A DNA stretch of 64,000 bases from Anagrus nilaparvatae (lineage: Eukaryota > Arthropoda > Insecta > Hymenoptera > Mymaridae): NCBI GenBank assembly GCA_022575985.1, contig JAKSXM010000263.1, positions 4,630,001-4,694,000 on the forward strand. The letters run 5' to 3'. Under the pieces are notes generated by a model. That model was not told the DNA's origin. It ran no database searches and worked only from the letters and a program-made list of their open reading frames with translations. Both the position numbers and the translations under genes were made by a program. The first letter of the stretch is position 1; each line of letters begins with the position of its first letter. Positions 43,162 to 55,443 of the stretch are shown one piece after another.

Positions 43162-43739
43162 ATAAATGCTGTATAGTTTAATATTTATTAGTTCATAATT
43201 TTAAAGTTATCATAATTTACTATTAGTAATTTCAGTAGAAAGAATATCAATTCTAGCGCTTTGAAATGCAGCTCTTATTATTAAACTGAAACTAAATTAC
43301 TATAAATTAAATTTAATTTTTTTTATTAATGTTAACGAAATGCTATGCTGTATTACTTTAAATTCCTAATTTTGTTATCGCAGGATTTTATATTGCCTAG
43401 ATTCATCATTTTGGTCATCGATGACTGATATATTGCTTAAGATTCATGATTCTTAGTATCGATGACTATTGTACAGCTTTATATTGTAAAATTTCTTATT
43501 CGATACATGATTTAATACTTAATATGAAATATTTTTTTCTTTTTATATACAATCTAAGCAAAAATATTTTATTTTAGTAAACTTTTTTCTTCGATACTTG
43601 CCATACTGTTTTACATGGTAAATTTCAATTTTGATATTTTGTATAGGTGAATTTAATTTATTTAAATTTCTAAAACAGTATTTTAGTTTCAAGTCTAACT
43701 TTAGTTTAAGTTTAATTTTAAGTAAATACTCATCACACA
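43162..43739 (+). other. Leader of the BEL/Pao element
   Basis: AT-rich non-coding DNA upstream of the gag start. Two related phrases, TCATCATTTTGGTCATCGATGACTG and a diverged form, lie near 43400-43470. No 5' LTR could be recognised. Confidence 0.35.
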
Positions 43740-45075
43740 ATGATGTCACTAATTCTTGAGCAAGCTCAAATATATATTACTCGTATCAAAGGTGCTTATA
43801 CAGCCTTTGAGAAAGACCCTGAAAGCTTTTCATTATCTGCATGCAAAACTCGCATGAAACACCTAGAAAAAATTGGTCGTCTTATGATCAAAACAACATG
43901 CTATTATTAAATCACAAAGATTACTCCACATTGGGTGTCCAAGACTATATCAAGTACAACAATTTTTCCTAGGTGGAAGAGTTTTATATCCAAAATATGT
44001 GCCATTTTCAAACATATTTAGATAAAAATCTCCCTGCTAATGAAAATTCGGTACCTCAAACACAGCTTAGACCTCACATAGTAACACTTGATAATGAAAG
44101 GTTACCACCCTTTAATATACCCCATTTTAGCGGTGATTATACTACTTGGGAAGTATTAAGGAATATGTTCACATCCTCAGTAATTAACAGAAAGAATTAC
44201 TCAAATGTAGCAAAATTGCACTAGTTTATTACAGTTTTAGAGGGTGATGCAGCCACTATAGCTGCCTCATACCAGCCAACTGATGCAAATTTTGAAATAA
44301 TTCGGAGTAAGCTTAAAGAGAGGTATGAATTCAAAAAAAGACTCATATATCAAATCTTCATGCTCATATATCAAATCCTTACTCTCTTAAGCCTATTACC
44401 AAACCTTCAGCTTCTGATTAAAAAAAAATTCTTTCTGGTATTATTACCCCGCTATCAGCTTTAAAAGGTTTAGGTAGATCAGTAGATTCTTGGGATGACC
44501 TTATTGTTTTTCATGTTTTGAATCTACTAGATAGTGATTCGCGAAAGCATTGGGAGTGGTATTATAATAACTATTGTAACAGTCCAGCCCCTCCTTCCCT
44601 AAATGCTACTGTTAATGTAAAAGCCATTTCTGAACCTCCTACTTTACAAAAACTGTTAGAATTTATAGAAAATCAAATTAGTATTTTAGAGTCAATTTAA
44701 GAAGCTGGTAATAGCAGTACTAATAAACAGTTAGCTGATTTCAATAAAAACAAAAATGCAAATGTTTCTAGTAATTCAGCTAAAGTTTTTGCCACAAATT
44801 TAACACAAAATAAGTCTTCTACATCTAATCAAAGTACAAAAATAGCGAACAATGAATGTATTATATGCAAAGCTAACCATTTTTTCTCATTTTGCTCAGA
44901 ATATACAAGTAAAACACCCAAGCAAAGACAAGAAATTGTAAATAAAAAACATAGATGTTATAATTGCTTGGGCGCTTATTTTATAGCTGATTGCAAATCT
45001 GTTAAAAGGTGTAATATTTGCAGAAAAAAACACCACATTTCATTACATATCAAAGGATATAAAGCTAACACTTAA
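43740..45075 (+). pseudogene. BEL/Pao retrotransposon gag, decayed
   Basis: The frame opens at ATG 43740 with a helical start typical of BEL Gag and soon breaks (stop and deletion near 43905). It resumes at 43973 with the LPPFNIPHFSGDYTTWE phrase diagnostic of BEL/Pao capsid, breaks again at 44222, and continues through the 44518-44700 segment. At 44855-45060 two CCHC-type zinc knuckles are readable (C-x2-C-x3-H, and the NCLG..C..C-x2-C form). At least four frame breaks rule out function. Confidence 0.8.
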
Positions 45076-45169
45076 AATTCTAATAAAAGAAATAATACTA
45101 GTCATTCAAACAGTAGTAAAGAAGTGGCTGGTACTGAATCAGTAACATTAGCAACTAATTCCTGACAGT

Positions 45170-48100
45170 TACTTAATCAACCCCTTTTAGCAACAGCTGT
45201 AGTCAGTGTATCTGCGAATAATGTTTTAGAATTTTTAGAAAGAGCTTTAATTGACCAATGCTCACAGGCATCATTCATTACTACTTCATTATTTAAAAAA
45301 CTTCAAGTTAAAAAATTGAAAATTAAAAAAAAAATTTTAAAAAAATTGAAAATTAAAAATTAAAAAATTTAAAAATTTAAAACATTCATTGCACAATTAC
45401 CTGTCAGGTATTGGCGGTAAAAATTAATTATGTTCACATATTAAAACTTATTTTTTTTCTGATTTTATACTCAATGTAGAAGCCTTTACTATTCCGACCA
45501 TATCTTCTTATATACCAAAAACAAATATTGAACCTGAAAATATTGCTCATATTAGAAATTTACAACTCGCTGATCCTAAAATTGCTAAAAAAGGTCTTAT
45601 TGATATTTTGCTAAGTACAATTTGTCATTCTTCGTTAATTTTTGTGCGATATTCGTAAAGGCAAAGAGCACGAGCCTATTGCCACTAGCTCAAAACTCGG
45701 CTGGATAATTTCTGGCAACTCTGGTTTTAACTCAAACTCTTGTCTGCTAATTACAAACCTTCATCATAATTCAGATCTCTCATTTAATTTAGAAACATTT
45801 TAGCAACAAGAAGAAATTTCAATTTCTCCACGAGCACTGCTTACTCCGGATGAGCAGGCTTGTGAAGATTATTTCGTAAATACACATTCGCGTGACTCTG
45901 ATGGTCGCTATATTGTTAGATTATCCTTTAAAAATTTAGACACTGCAGATCTAAATTTTAATGGCTCCTATCAGCATGCGAAAAAAGTTTTTGAAAAAAC
46001 TGAACTTCGTTTTAAGTCTAACCCTGAATTTGCTTAGGCGTATCATAAGTTCATGAAAGATTATGAAGATTTAGATCACATGGAACCTTCTCAAGCACTA
46101 TTAATATTTATTCGTTACTATTTTCTGCCGCATCATGGCATTTTAGGCAATAATCGCAAATTTCGTTCAGTTTTTAACGGTTCAGCCAAAGATTACAATA
46201 AGGTGTCTATAAATGACTTATTACACAGTGGTAATAATTTGCTTCCTGATTTGGCTGAATTGCTAATTAATTGGATGAAATATCAATTCGTATTTGTATC
46301 TGATATCGAACATATGTTTCGACAAATTATAAATCACAAAGACGATAGGAGGTTTCAGCAAATTTTATGGTGGTTTAATGATTCGGAAAATTTGCAATCC
46401 TGGTCGTTAAAAAGAGTCACTTATGATTATGATAAGTAGCCCATACCTTGCTAGTTGCGTTATCAGACGTTAAATTAGCATTAGACGAGGGTCATCATTA
46501 CCCTTTAGCTGTAGAAATTTTAAATCGCGAAACGTACATGGATGATACGTTATCTGGTGGTCACTCACTCTCAGAAGCTCTAAAAAATAGGCGGATTTAA
46601 TACAAATTTGCAAGGTTAGTGGCTTCTCATTGCATAAGTGGATGGCAAACAACCCTCAATTATTGAATTTCCCGGTAGCAATTCGTGCGGAAACTAAATT
46701 CGCTAATTCTTAATTTAATTAACTGGGGTTAAATTAGTGTCCAAACACAGATCATTTTACGTTTGAATTTCAATTGGACCAACTGAAAAATGATCTGACA
46801 AAGAGGCAGGTACTTTCTGCAATTGCTAAACTTTTTGATCCACTAGGCTGGCTTGCACCAGTCGTTATTACAGCTAAAATTTTTTTACAAAAACTCTGGA
46901 AAGAAAAAAGCCCAAAACTTAATTGGGACAATAAGTTACCTAAGTCTTTGCGAGATGAGTTCAAAAGTTGATATGATAGTATTCAAACAGTTAAAACTAT
47001 TAGAATTACAAGATGGTTAAAGTATGTCCCAGGTGCAAAGTATGAAATTTACGGGTTCGCAGACGCGTCAGATAAAGCTTATGGCGCTTGCACATATTTG
47101 AAAGTAACACTTCGTGGAAAAAGTACTGTTAATCTACTCCAAGCTAAGTCAAAATTCGCGCCATTAAAGCCAATTTCGACAATTCCTAAGTTAGAATTAA
47201 ATGCAGCGCATTTATTAACAAAATTAACTATAAAAGTACTTAGAGCATTAAAATTAGATGATGTAAAAATATATTTATTCTCAGACTCAACTCATGTGTT
47301 ATGTTGGTTAAAAGAGCATCCTTCAAAATGGGAAAGATTTGTAAAACACAGATGTTCAGAAATTCATACTTTGCTCCCTGAGGCCTACTGGAGCCATGTA
47401 AGGTCCGCTGATAATCCTGCTGATTGTGTGTCCAGGGGTTTACCTCCTGACCAGTTACATACCTTTTCTCTTTGGTGGGGAGGGAGAGTAATGGTTAATA
47501 ACCCAATAGATCTTCAAAATAGCATCTTGAGCAAATCAGTAAATCTAGCCAATATTGATTGTCAGGTTTCATCTGTAAAACAAACTCCTAAAGTAATTAT
47601 TTGGGATTTGATTGACAAATATTCTGAATTAAATAAGCTACTGAGAGTCACATCTTATGTAAATAGATTTATAGATAAAATTTCTATTAAAGTAAAAGAT
47701 AAATTCATGCAAAAATCTAATTTATTAAGCAACTCTGGTTTTTCTGTAAAATACTATTTAGGGTTCTGCAAATTAGTTTCAGTACCTGAATTAGTAAGGG
47801 CTAGAATGATATAGACTTATTTAGTTCAAGAAAGTTACTTTTGTAAAGACATTAAATTACTCCTGAATAACCAAAAATGAGATGATTTAAATTTACGTCG
47901 TTTAGATCCATTTTTTGATAAAATCTTACTTTGATTAGGTGGTTGTATTCAATTATCATTACTAAACTATGACCAAAAGCATCCTTTGATCTTGCAAGCA
48001 AATGATCTTTCTCAAAACTTTTAGTTGATTTTTTTCATGATAAAACCCTACACGCTGGTGTACGTCTAACACTTTCAACATTAAGGCAAGAATTCTGGGT

Positions 48101-49056
48101 TATAAAAGCTAGAAATTTAGTTAGAAGTCGAATTCATAAATGTATTCGATATAAACCAAACAAGTTAAATCAAAAAATGGGCATACTTCCTTCATGTAGA
48201 GTTACTCGACCTGATAAACCTTTTAGATTAAGTGGTGTAGATTATGCAAGATTTAGAGGTCGTACAGCTCATAAAACGCTATACAAGTCGTACATAGCTG
48301 TTTTTGTGTGTATGAACACCAAAGCAGTCCATTTAGAATTGGTCACAGGTTATTGTAGCCAAGATTTCATTGCTGCCTTCCGAAGGTTCATGTCAACTAG
48401 AGGACAATGTTCTGAGTTGTTCAGAGACCAGGGAACTACTTTTGTTGGAGCTGACAGGATCCTCAAGGAAATTTATGTCGAATCATCGGAGTATATACAT
48501 GACCTTGGGGGCTCTTTAGCAAATGAAGGTACTACCTGAAAATTTAACTCCCCAGGAGCCCCTCATAATGGCGGAATCTGGGAAGCAGCGGTGAAATCTG
48601 TTAAACATCATATACGTAGGGTAGTGGGAAGCAGAAAATTAATCTTTGAAGAGTTTTATACCCTTATCAAACAAATAGAAGCTTGTCTGATCTCAAGACC
48701 TCTGGTCCTACTAATTGATGACCCATCAGATAATAATTTCTTATCACCATTTTTACTGTTAACACAATCGCAATCGTACATCCTCCCTGAACCAAACTAT
48801 CTCAATCAAAAATTCCTCTAGTCCAAAGATATAAGTTAATACAACAAATGCTCCCGGATCGGTGGCGTTGTTGGTCGGGCGAGTATTTACAATCCTTACA
48901 AGAGCGCCATAAGTGGGCGCAAAAGCAAAATAATGTAGAAGTTGGTGACGTGGTATTGATCTCTGATGAGACAATGCCACCTTCAAAATGGCCTTTAGCT
49001 AAAATTAATAAAGTTTACAAAGGTCCTGATGGTTTAATCACTGTTGATATCATCTC
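45170..49056 (+). pseudogene. BEL/Pao retrotransposon pol, decayed and 3'-truncated
   Basis: The order of domains is that of BEL/Pao. Protease near 45180-45300, where the usual Asp-x-Gly-Ser active site reads Asp-Gln-Cys-Ser (45253-45264), so it is mutated. RT palm at 46050-46440 and the YMDD catalytic motif at 46535-46546. Pao-type peptidase A17/RT connection at 46774-46971. RNase H at 47000-47480 (SDSTHVLCWLK and the SADNPADCVSRG end). Integrase from 48030, with H..H readable but one zinc Cys lost, and D, D and E readable at GVDYA, RDQGT and GGIWEA. DUF5641-like end at 48848-49056. There are more than ten stops or frameshifts. The 3' end is replaced by an inverted R1-type fragment. Confidence 0.85.
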
Positions 49057-49740
49057 TTAGGGACCGAAGACAGCGCGCCTTGCTGAGGCGGATAGCTTTC
49101 GCCAGCCTATGCTTGGCTTCCTTGTACTCTTCAGAGCGCGTAGCCAGCTCTGGGCGGCCATGCTCTATTTGTCGTCTTCTGCGTGCCCCGTGACAGACTC
49201 GCCTAAGCTCCGCAATTTCTTCATTCCACCAGTACACGCTTCTTTTACCCTTCCAGGGCAGTTAATGCGGCATAGAGGCATCGCAAGCTCCCCTCAGAAG
49301 AGCAGTTACCCTCTTGACAAGAGTCTCTGCCTCTCCCGGGGTGGTCAGTCCTCCATGCCAGGCTGGGATAGACGAGGACTCTTCGCGAAGATAATCAACA
49401 AATCTGTCCTCGTCTATGTTTGACACATTCTAGCCTAGTGGGCGCTTTTTGTACGAGGGCCGATTCACGACCCTATCGTGATGATGATCGACACACTTTG
49501 AAGGTGATGTAATTATGGTCGCTGCCATTGGCTCCATCCATCACCCTCCAACCGCCCATTTTTCCTGACAGCCCAGCCAAGACAAAAGTGACGTCAGGGA
49601 TCGATTCGCCAAAGCCTGGCCTTACGTAGGTTGGATTGTTCCCAGAGTTCATGACCACCAGATCAGTTCTAGCGGCCATCTCTAGGATTAACGTTCCCTT
49701 ACGGTTCGTGGTTGGCATTCCCCATTTCACGGCCCTGTTC
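49040..49740 (-). pseudogene. R1-like LINE fragment: endonuclease domain
   Basis: Reading leftwards from 49740, the first 85 codons resemble the apurinic-type endonuclease of R1/TRAS elements, with an ITFK end and the SDHNYI motif (catalytic Asp and His). A disrupted middle follows, then a KRSVYWWNEEIAELRR-type linker (49237-49034) that normally leads into RT. The RT is missing. The right-hand edge abuts the BEL element at a short shared stretch (GATATCA..GTGAT region, about 49035-49056). Confidence 0.7.
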
Positions 49741-50275
49741 TAATAATTTTCTATTATAATATCAAAATAAAACAGTTTTTAGCTAAAAAAAGAAAAAGCG
49801 CCAGACGGATTTTTAAAATTTTTTTATTTTTTTGACTCTGAACAACTAAAAAAAAAAAAATTCCATTGGAATCTCGAGGGTAATTTTCATTTTAATTTAA
49901 AATTGTTTCAGGGGCACCGTGCTTCCTTTTTAAAGTCTCACGCTCTTGGTACACATTTTTTAACCTATCTATTGCAATTTTTTTATGTTTAAATATTATA
50001 TAAAAGTCATGTAAAATTCGCGATCTAAATTGTTAAAGTTTTATCTTACAAAATTTTAAAACAGTTTTTTATACAGAAAAAAAACTTAAGGACCGTTCAG
50101 ATAAATAATAACCTCCTTAAAAATAACCAGAAATGGCATATAAAAGATCTCTTTGGACTTTCAAAAACAAAAAATTAAATTAAAAAAATGAATGAATTTT
50201 GGTCGGGTTGAAATGATTAAGAAAATATAGGTTTTTCCTGAAACTAATCGTTAATATATTTATCACTATTTTCAG
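49741..50275. other. End of the long intron, with an inverted repeat fragment
   Basis: At 49797-49925 there is an inverted fragment of the family seen at 25186-25325 (shared GCGCCAGACGGATTTTTAAA and CAGGGGCACCGTG). The remainder is AT-rich and leads to the acceptor TTTTCAG at 50269-50275. Confidence 0.55.
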
Positions 50276-50438
50276 AAAAGATTTTGTGACACTATAGGAG
50301 GAAAAAGTAGTCACGAAAAGGTACGAAATATTTATTATCGAATTTTGACGCTGCAATTAGCATCAAATTTCAGCTTAAAGGGTCAGAAAGGAAAGCCAAA
50401 ATTTCTGAATTATCCAGAAATTTATTACACCATAGAAG
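50276..50438 (+). CDS. DUF4806 domain exon (exon 10 of the split gene)
   Basis: 163 bases with acceptor TTTTCAG and donor GTAATT. It begins in phase 0, exactly as required by exon 9 ending at 20214. The encoded segment (CDTIGGKSSHEKVRNIYYRI, then LASNFSLKG and a Lys/Pro/Phe stretch) matches the core of insect DUF4806 domains as I know them. Codons are intact. The next exon is not found in the following 1 kb. If the gene is real, transcription must cross about 30 kb of transposons between exons 9 and 10. Function of DUF4806 proteins is unknown. Confidence 0.65.
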
Positions 50439-51586
50439 GTAATTTATGACTTATTAATTAAATCTTTTTTTTTTTAATTAATTTTAAACAATTTTTTAAA
50501 ACATTAAATTTAATTAATTTTATACATATTTTTGTTTTGTATGATTTAATATTAATGGCGACTAAATGCATACAGATTAGAATATTATTTTTTACCAGTC
50601 AAGAACCTTCGCGTATATATACATTAGGCTGGGAATTGAAAATTTTAAACAATGACTGTAAAGAATTAAATTAAATTATTATAATAAATTTTTACTTTGA
50701 AATTAAAAAAATATTATTGAAAAGTATGCTTTATTTGACATAAAAGCATATTATTTAACAAATATAACTATACTTAGCGTTAATTTATATTTGAAATTTA
50801 ATAAACAAAATATTTTTTTTTTGCATAAAACTGAGTTTGTTATTTATTATACTTTGTGAAAAATATTGTAGATAAAAAATCAGTCAAAATTTTATTTGCG
50901 GAATAAAGGTGGTAGATCTAATTAGAAGTAAAAAAAATATGACTTTTTGTGGATAGGTTTTCGGGTAGATATAATTCAGATAATTTTTTGAAAATTGGCA
51001 CTTTATTTATTGGTTATTTATTGGTTTTTTATTTTTATTTTTTTTCCAAAATAACGCCGTGTACAGATGCTCAAAGTTAGGCCTCATTATTTAATGACGG
51101 ACATCTCTCATATATTTCTTATACGTTGTTTACATATGCTTACAATCGATTTGCCTTTACCTCGCCCTTAACATAGATTACCTTAGCGCTTGATAAATTT
51201 TCATGTAGATTTCAATTTCATGGTAACTTTCATGGTTATACTTATATGTATTTTAAGGACTATCGCAAAATGGTCTTTTTAAGGCAAATATACTGCAGCA
51301 AATGACATTTAGAATGATTAGGAAAATCAAAAGCTTCAATACCTAAACTCGAATTTAATTTAATATTGAAAACGGTTTGTCATTATATAGGCAGTACTAT
51401 GACTTTTATTTTAGAATAGTTTTGAAAAATGGATTAAATTTAAAGATTTTAAATTTAAAGACGGAATTATAAGAAAACTATAAACTACATGTTTGTTTTA
51501 TTGAAAGCATTGATAATCTTTATAAAATAATCAATACAATTTAACGTGATATATATTGCTTACTTCACATACTAAATAAGTTTAAT
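50439..51586. other. AT-rich DNA downstream of exon 10
   Basis: No feature supported. A further exon of the DUF4806-like gene may hide here but I could not place one. Confidence 0.4.
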
Positions 51587-51744
51587 TTATTTTAAATTTT
51601 CGTAATTCGCACGAATTATCATTGATAATTTTTCCGCCTTCTGTACCTTGTCTTGACAATGACATCGATATACTAACTTTGAATCTTGAAAGTAGCCTTC
51701 ATTTTTTGGAAATCCGTGAGTTCCATCAGAAAATGTAAGTAAGC
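51587..51744 (-). CDS. Exon-like terminal coding segment, unknown
   Basis: On the minus strand an acceptor (TTTCAG) is followed by about 52 open codons to TAA. The peptide includes SDGTHGFPKNEGYF and YRCHCQDKVQKAEKL, a balanced composition unlike nearby random frames. It might be the last exon of a gene on the minus strand or a transposon-derived exon. I do not recognise it, and no upstream exon was located. Confidence 0.3.
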
Positions 51745-51922
51745 CTGAAACATGAGATTCAATTAAACAATAAAGTTTCTATATTCATAAATCGTTAATA
51801 AATAAACTAATATATAATATTAAATCGTAAAATTTTGAAACTTAGGAGTTCAGATAAATTTCTAGTTGAAAATTCCATATAAAATATTAGAAGGATTACA
51901 AATTATAGGATTAATAGTATAT

Positions 51923-52043
51923 TACGACCCATGGCCAGAAAAATAAAGAATGGCCCAAATCGCACGTAAATTACCTTCTGAGGCGAAGCCGAGGATGGTA
52001 AACTGCGATTTGGGGCATTCCTTTTTTATGGCCCAGGGTCGTA
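51923..52043. repeat. Hairpin MITE-like inverted repeat, about 50-bp arms
   Basis: The left arm starts TACGACCCATGGCCAGAAAA and the right arm ends ATGGCCCAGGGTCGTA; between them GAATGGCCCAAATCGCA pairs with TGCGATTTGGGGCATTC. The loop contains GGCGAAGCCGAGG. The 66-codon ORF that crosses it is a by-product. Confidence 0.65.
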
Positions 52044-52871
52044 TACGATTTTTCTGCATCAGTGGCGAGAAAACACGTCTTTGCCGAACACGTAGCGGCC
52101 GGGAAATACAAGCTTTCTGGCCGCTGACCAGAAAATGCTATTTTAATTAGCTAAAAGCTATTCTAATTTCACTTGAAAGAAATACCCCAGCATTTTCTTT
52201 ATTCTAAAAAATAACTTTCATGGTTTGCTGATATTAATATTAGAAGTTGGTGGCTGAAAATGGTTGGGAGATACTTTTCCCAATCCATTTTTTCCAAGGA
52301 CGATTTTGCCAAAGTAACCTATTCCCAGAAAAAATGATTCCCAAAGGACACTTCCCAAAATATAAAAAAAAAAATTACAAAAAAAAAATATACTTTTAAA
52401 TCTGATACTTTATTTCAACAAAAATTTAATACTTTTTTTTAATACTCTTCAATTAAAAATGTACATTATATCCTATGTTTTTAAATATTCATGAATACTT
52501 TCACTTTCTTCATAAGTTGATTAAACAAAATTTATTCAAAATGAACTGCCCCCCCACAAAGAAAAGGTAAATATTTACATTTTATTGGAGGAATTGCGGG
52601 GCCTCCAGTCCCCTCTATTAAATTCATTTTTTGCTTAGATTATCATAGCATATTATGCAAATTTACATAGATATAAATATAAAACCATTAAAACGTGACT
52701 GGGTAGGCATTACAGCAGAATGAAAATAATCAAAGAACAAAAATAAATTCAAAAATAGAGAAAAAAAATGTATGAATAAATATATATTAATATTAATTAA
52801 ATTAACTATATTGCCGTACTCCAGAAACGTGTTCGACATATTTAACTTCGAAAACCTTACCCTGGTCCTTT
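52044..52871. other. Unassigned AT-rich DNA
   Basis: A stretch at 52290-52370 with repeated TTCCCAA-type phrases may be a repeat remnant. Nothing else supported. Confidence 0.35.
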
Positions 52872-53558
52872 TTAGGGAGCAGTGACTTTAGATAATGACC
52901 GGGAAGAGCTGTTCGCCTCCTGCGTATGACCTGTGATCTGGACTGCGGAAGCACAACTACTGTCTCCTATCGTGTTGCACTCTAGTGAGCATTCGTGGCG
53001 TTCTACACTCCAGTACCATTTTAATCCAAGTCGAGTAATTTGCCTACGGGCAGCATTTCTTGACCTGGTCCAGAATAAATCTGTTTGTGTTCCCACTATC
53101 ATGTCATTATCAAGGCTGCCCGACAAAAACCTCGCGCGATCAACCTCAGAAGCCGCTTTTTTCATCCAAATAGAGGTGGCAACCTCTCTGAGTGACGACA
53201 TGGCCAATTCGCTCACAGTCGCATTTTTGCAGGTTAAAATCTTGAATGCATGTGCGACGGTCAGCAAATCGACCATGTCGGCTAGGGGAAGTAGACCTCC
53301 CCCGCCCCTGTTAGGGGGGAGAAAGACGACCTCCGTACTAGCTCTCTGAGGAAGGCTCATCCACTTTTTCGCCATCTTTTTAATTGCTTTATCGGCTTCT
53401 TTAAGAGGTTTTTTCTCCACGTTGGCACCCTGGAGTAAAAAATCTAAACGAGGTAAAATAAAAGTTGACATAGCGTCAAGCTTTTGCCAAGAGGCTAACA
53501 AGGAGTCATTGATTTTATCAAGGTCCTGCCTGAAATCCTCGATAGATTTTATCGTCAT
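52872..53558 (-). pseudogene. R2-like LINE fragment: end of reverse transcriptase
   Basis: A 228-codon open frame on the minus strand. It begins in the RT thumb region with the FILPRLDFLLQGANV phrase, followed by KKMAKKWMSLPQRAS and a Gly-rich GGGGLLPLAD motif, all characteristic of the region C-terminal to the RT of R2/CRE-group and related LINEs. The catalytic palm and the C-terminal endonuclease are missing. The frame is uninterrupted, so the fragment is fairly recent. The exact clade is uncertain without a search. Confidence 0.65.
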
Positions 53559-53594
53559 ATCAAAATATCATATCAAAACTTTTTATAAAATAGA

Positions 53595-54236
53595 ATGGAT
53601 AAGTTAAATAATTTAATACTTTATGATGTACCAAAAGATCTAACTCCTGATAACAACTTTGATTATTTAATAAATTTATTTGGGTCCATTGATAAAAATT
53701 TAAATAATTTGTCCTTCAAAAGGATTGGCGTAGAAAGTGAGAAAGATCGACCAATTCAAATTTCCTCTGATAATAAAAATAATATAAATAAAATTATACA
53801 AAATTATGATAAACTACCTGTAGACTTCAAGATTACACAAGATAGGACATTGATTCAACGTAAACAATACAAGAGTCATGTTGAATTAATAAAAAGTGAA
53901 CCTAAAAATCCTAATGATATGAATTTGAAGAAAGTTAAATATATTCATGGTGTTCCAAAGATTGTATCTGTGAAAAATTCTTCGATAAAAAATATAAGTT
54001 TTGTCAATAGTGTTAAAAATAAGAGAAAAAATATCATAAGTTGTAAAAGTGACAAAGATAACCTGATTTTTGATGAAAATAAGTTTGATGATAATGATAT
54101 AAATAATACCAGTTTAAATAATAATAATAATAATAACAATGGTAATATAGATAACATTAATATTATTAAAAAGAGAAGAACTAAGAAAAAAAGGACAAAC
54201 ATAAAAATAAAAATAAATGTTAGTTGTTTTTGGTAG
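53595..54236 (+). CDS. LINE ORF1-like RNA-binding protein fragment
   Basis: A 213-codon ORF from an ATG. Residues 1-55 (NLILYDVPKDL, then FKRIGVESEKDRPIQIS) and residues 60-105 (a helix, then DFKITQDRTLIQRKQYKSHVELIK) follow the RRM-like and C-terminal pattern of ORF1 proteins that precede endonuclease-RT genes in insect LINEs. The tail is low-complexity Asn/Asp/Lys. No ORF2 follows; about 300 bp later comes a (TAAA)n tail, so the rest of the element is deleted. It lies head to head with the R2-like fragment, 36 bp apart. Confidence 0.45.
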   Translation: MDKLNNLILYDVPKDLTPDNNFDYLINLFGSIDKNLNNLSFKRIGVESEKDRPIQISSDNKNNINKIIQNYDKLPVDFKITQDRTLIQRKQYKSHVELIKSEPKNPNDMNLKKVKYIHGVPKIVSVKNSSIKNISFVNSVKNKRKNIISCKSDKDNLIFDENKFDDNDINNTSLNNNNNNNNGNIDNINIIKKRRTKKKRTNIKIKINVSCFW

Positions 54237-55218
54237 TTCGTTATTGTTTCATTAAAATTATATAAATTTACTCTTTTAAATAACTGTATTAAATTAAAAA
54301 ATTTTAGTTATATGTATAATATTTGACTTAGTTATGTAACAATGATTATAAGATTAGTTATTAAAAAAAAACCTTTTGAATTGATTTTAATTAATTTAAG
54401 ATTGCTTCAAATGTATATTATTATAAAATATTTTTGTATAATAGATCTATTGTATAAAAAAGGGCTTTAAGCCCGTTCAACATCTTTTTCCCAAACTAAA
54501 TTTTAATATTATTCTTTTTAAAGGGAAAATGTATGTATTAAATAAATAAATAAATAAATAAATATTAATAATATTTTTAAATTAATAAAATATGGACTAT
54601 GAGAGAATTAACTGATAGTATAAAAATATAAAATGTAAAATTAAGAGAAGTATTGTCATCACAAGCATTATTTGAGTATATATAAACTATTCTGCAACTG
54701 TGGAAAATTACAATTTAAAAGACTTAAGAAAAAATTCTACCACTGTTCCATCGATAGAAGTGAATTTACAGCTACTATATTGCATAATAATTAAAGATTC
54801 AAAAGTATACTTTCAAATATTAAATGTAAAATTCAATGCTGTTAATTCTTTGGAAAATAAAATATAATTTTTCAAATGCAGATTTAAAGAAAAATTAACT
54901 GAGATATCTTCACGCTTATTTTATTTCAAAAGGCTTATTTGCTTGCAATAATACTTAGGACTTTAAAACTAAATTTTATATGATTTATCTAATGTAAGCT
55001 TGGAAAAAAATTTCTTGTTTTCTAGTTTTTGGACGCATATTTGCTAATATTTACTTTTGTGGACTAAAATAATATATTCTGCAAATTGGGAAAACTTATT
55101 TTACTCAATAATTCGATATGATTTCATTTAATTATAAATATTATGTATTTGATTTTCGAAAAAAAAAATTTACCGATTTTATCAACCGATGAAAAACCTT
55201 TCTGAACATAAAAAACAA
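54237..55218. other. LINE-type 3' tail and AT-rich DNA
   Basis: An (AAAT)n tail at 54538-54564 follows a GGGCTTTAAGCCC hairpin (54463-54475) and may be the 3' end of the LINE whose ORF1 is above. The rest to 55218 has no supported feature. Confidence 0.45.
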
Positions 55219-55220
55219 TA

Positions 55221-55441
55221 GAGTATTAACCTATCAGCTGATCACTAACACATGTGTGTTGGTATTGGTGAAACTATAAAACAGTGTATAAATATCTGAT
55301 AAATATCATTTCGTAACGAGACTAATAGACCTACTTCTTAGTCTCGTTACAAAATGGTAGTTATCAGATATTCATATACTTTTATCTATGAACGCACCTA
55401 ATCACGTATGTGTTAGTAGTCAGCTGTTAGGTTAAATACTC
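55221..55441. mobile_element. Tc1/mariner-type MITE (221 bp)
   Basis: Nearly full-length palindrome with ends GAGTATTAACCTA / TTAGGTTAAATACTC, flanked by TA at 55219-55220 and 55442-55443. The inner parts pair through AACGAGACTAA and TTAGTCTCGTTA. A TA target duplication and the compact size fit a Tc1/mariner MITE. Confidence 0.75.
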
Positions 55442-55443
55442 TA

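Noticed and set aside
54463..54475. GGGCTTTAAGCCC as a rho-independent terminator
   Set aside because: Eukaryotic context; more likely part of a LINE 3' end.
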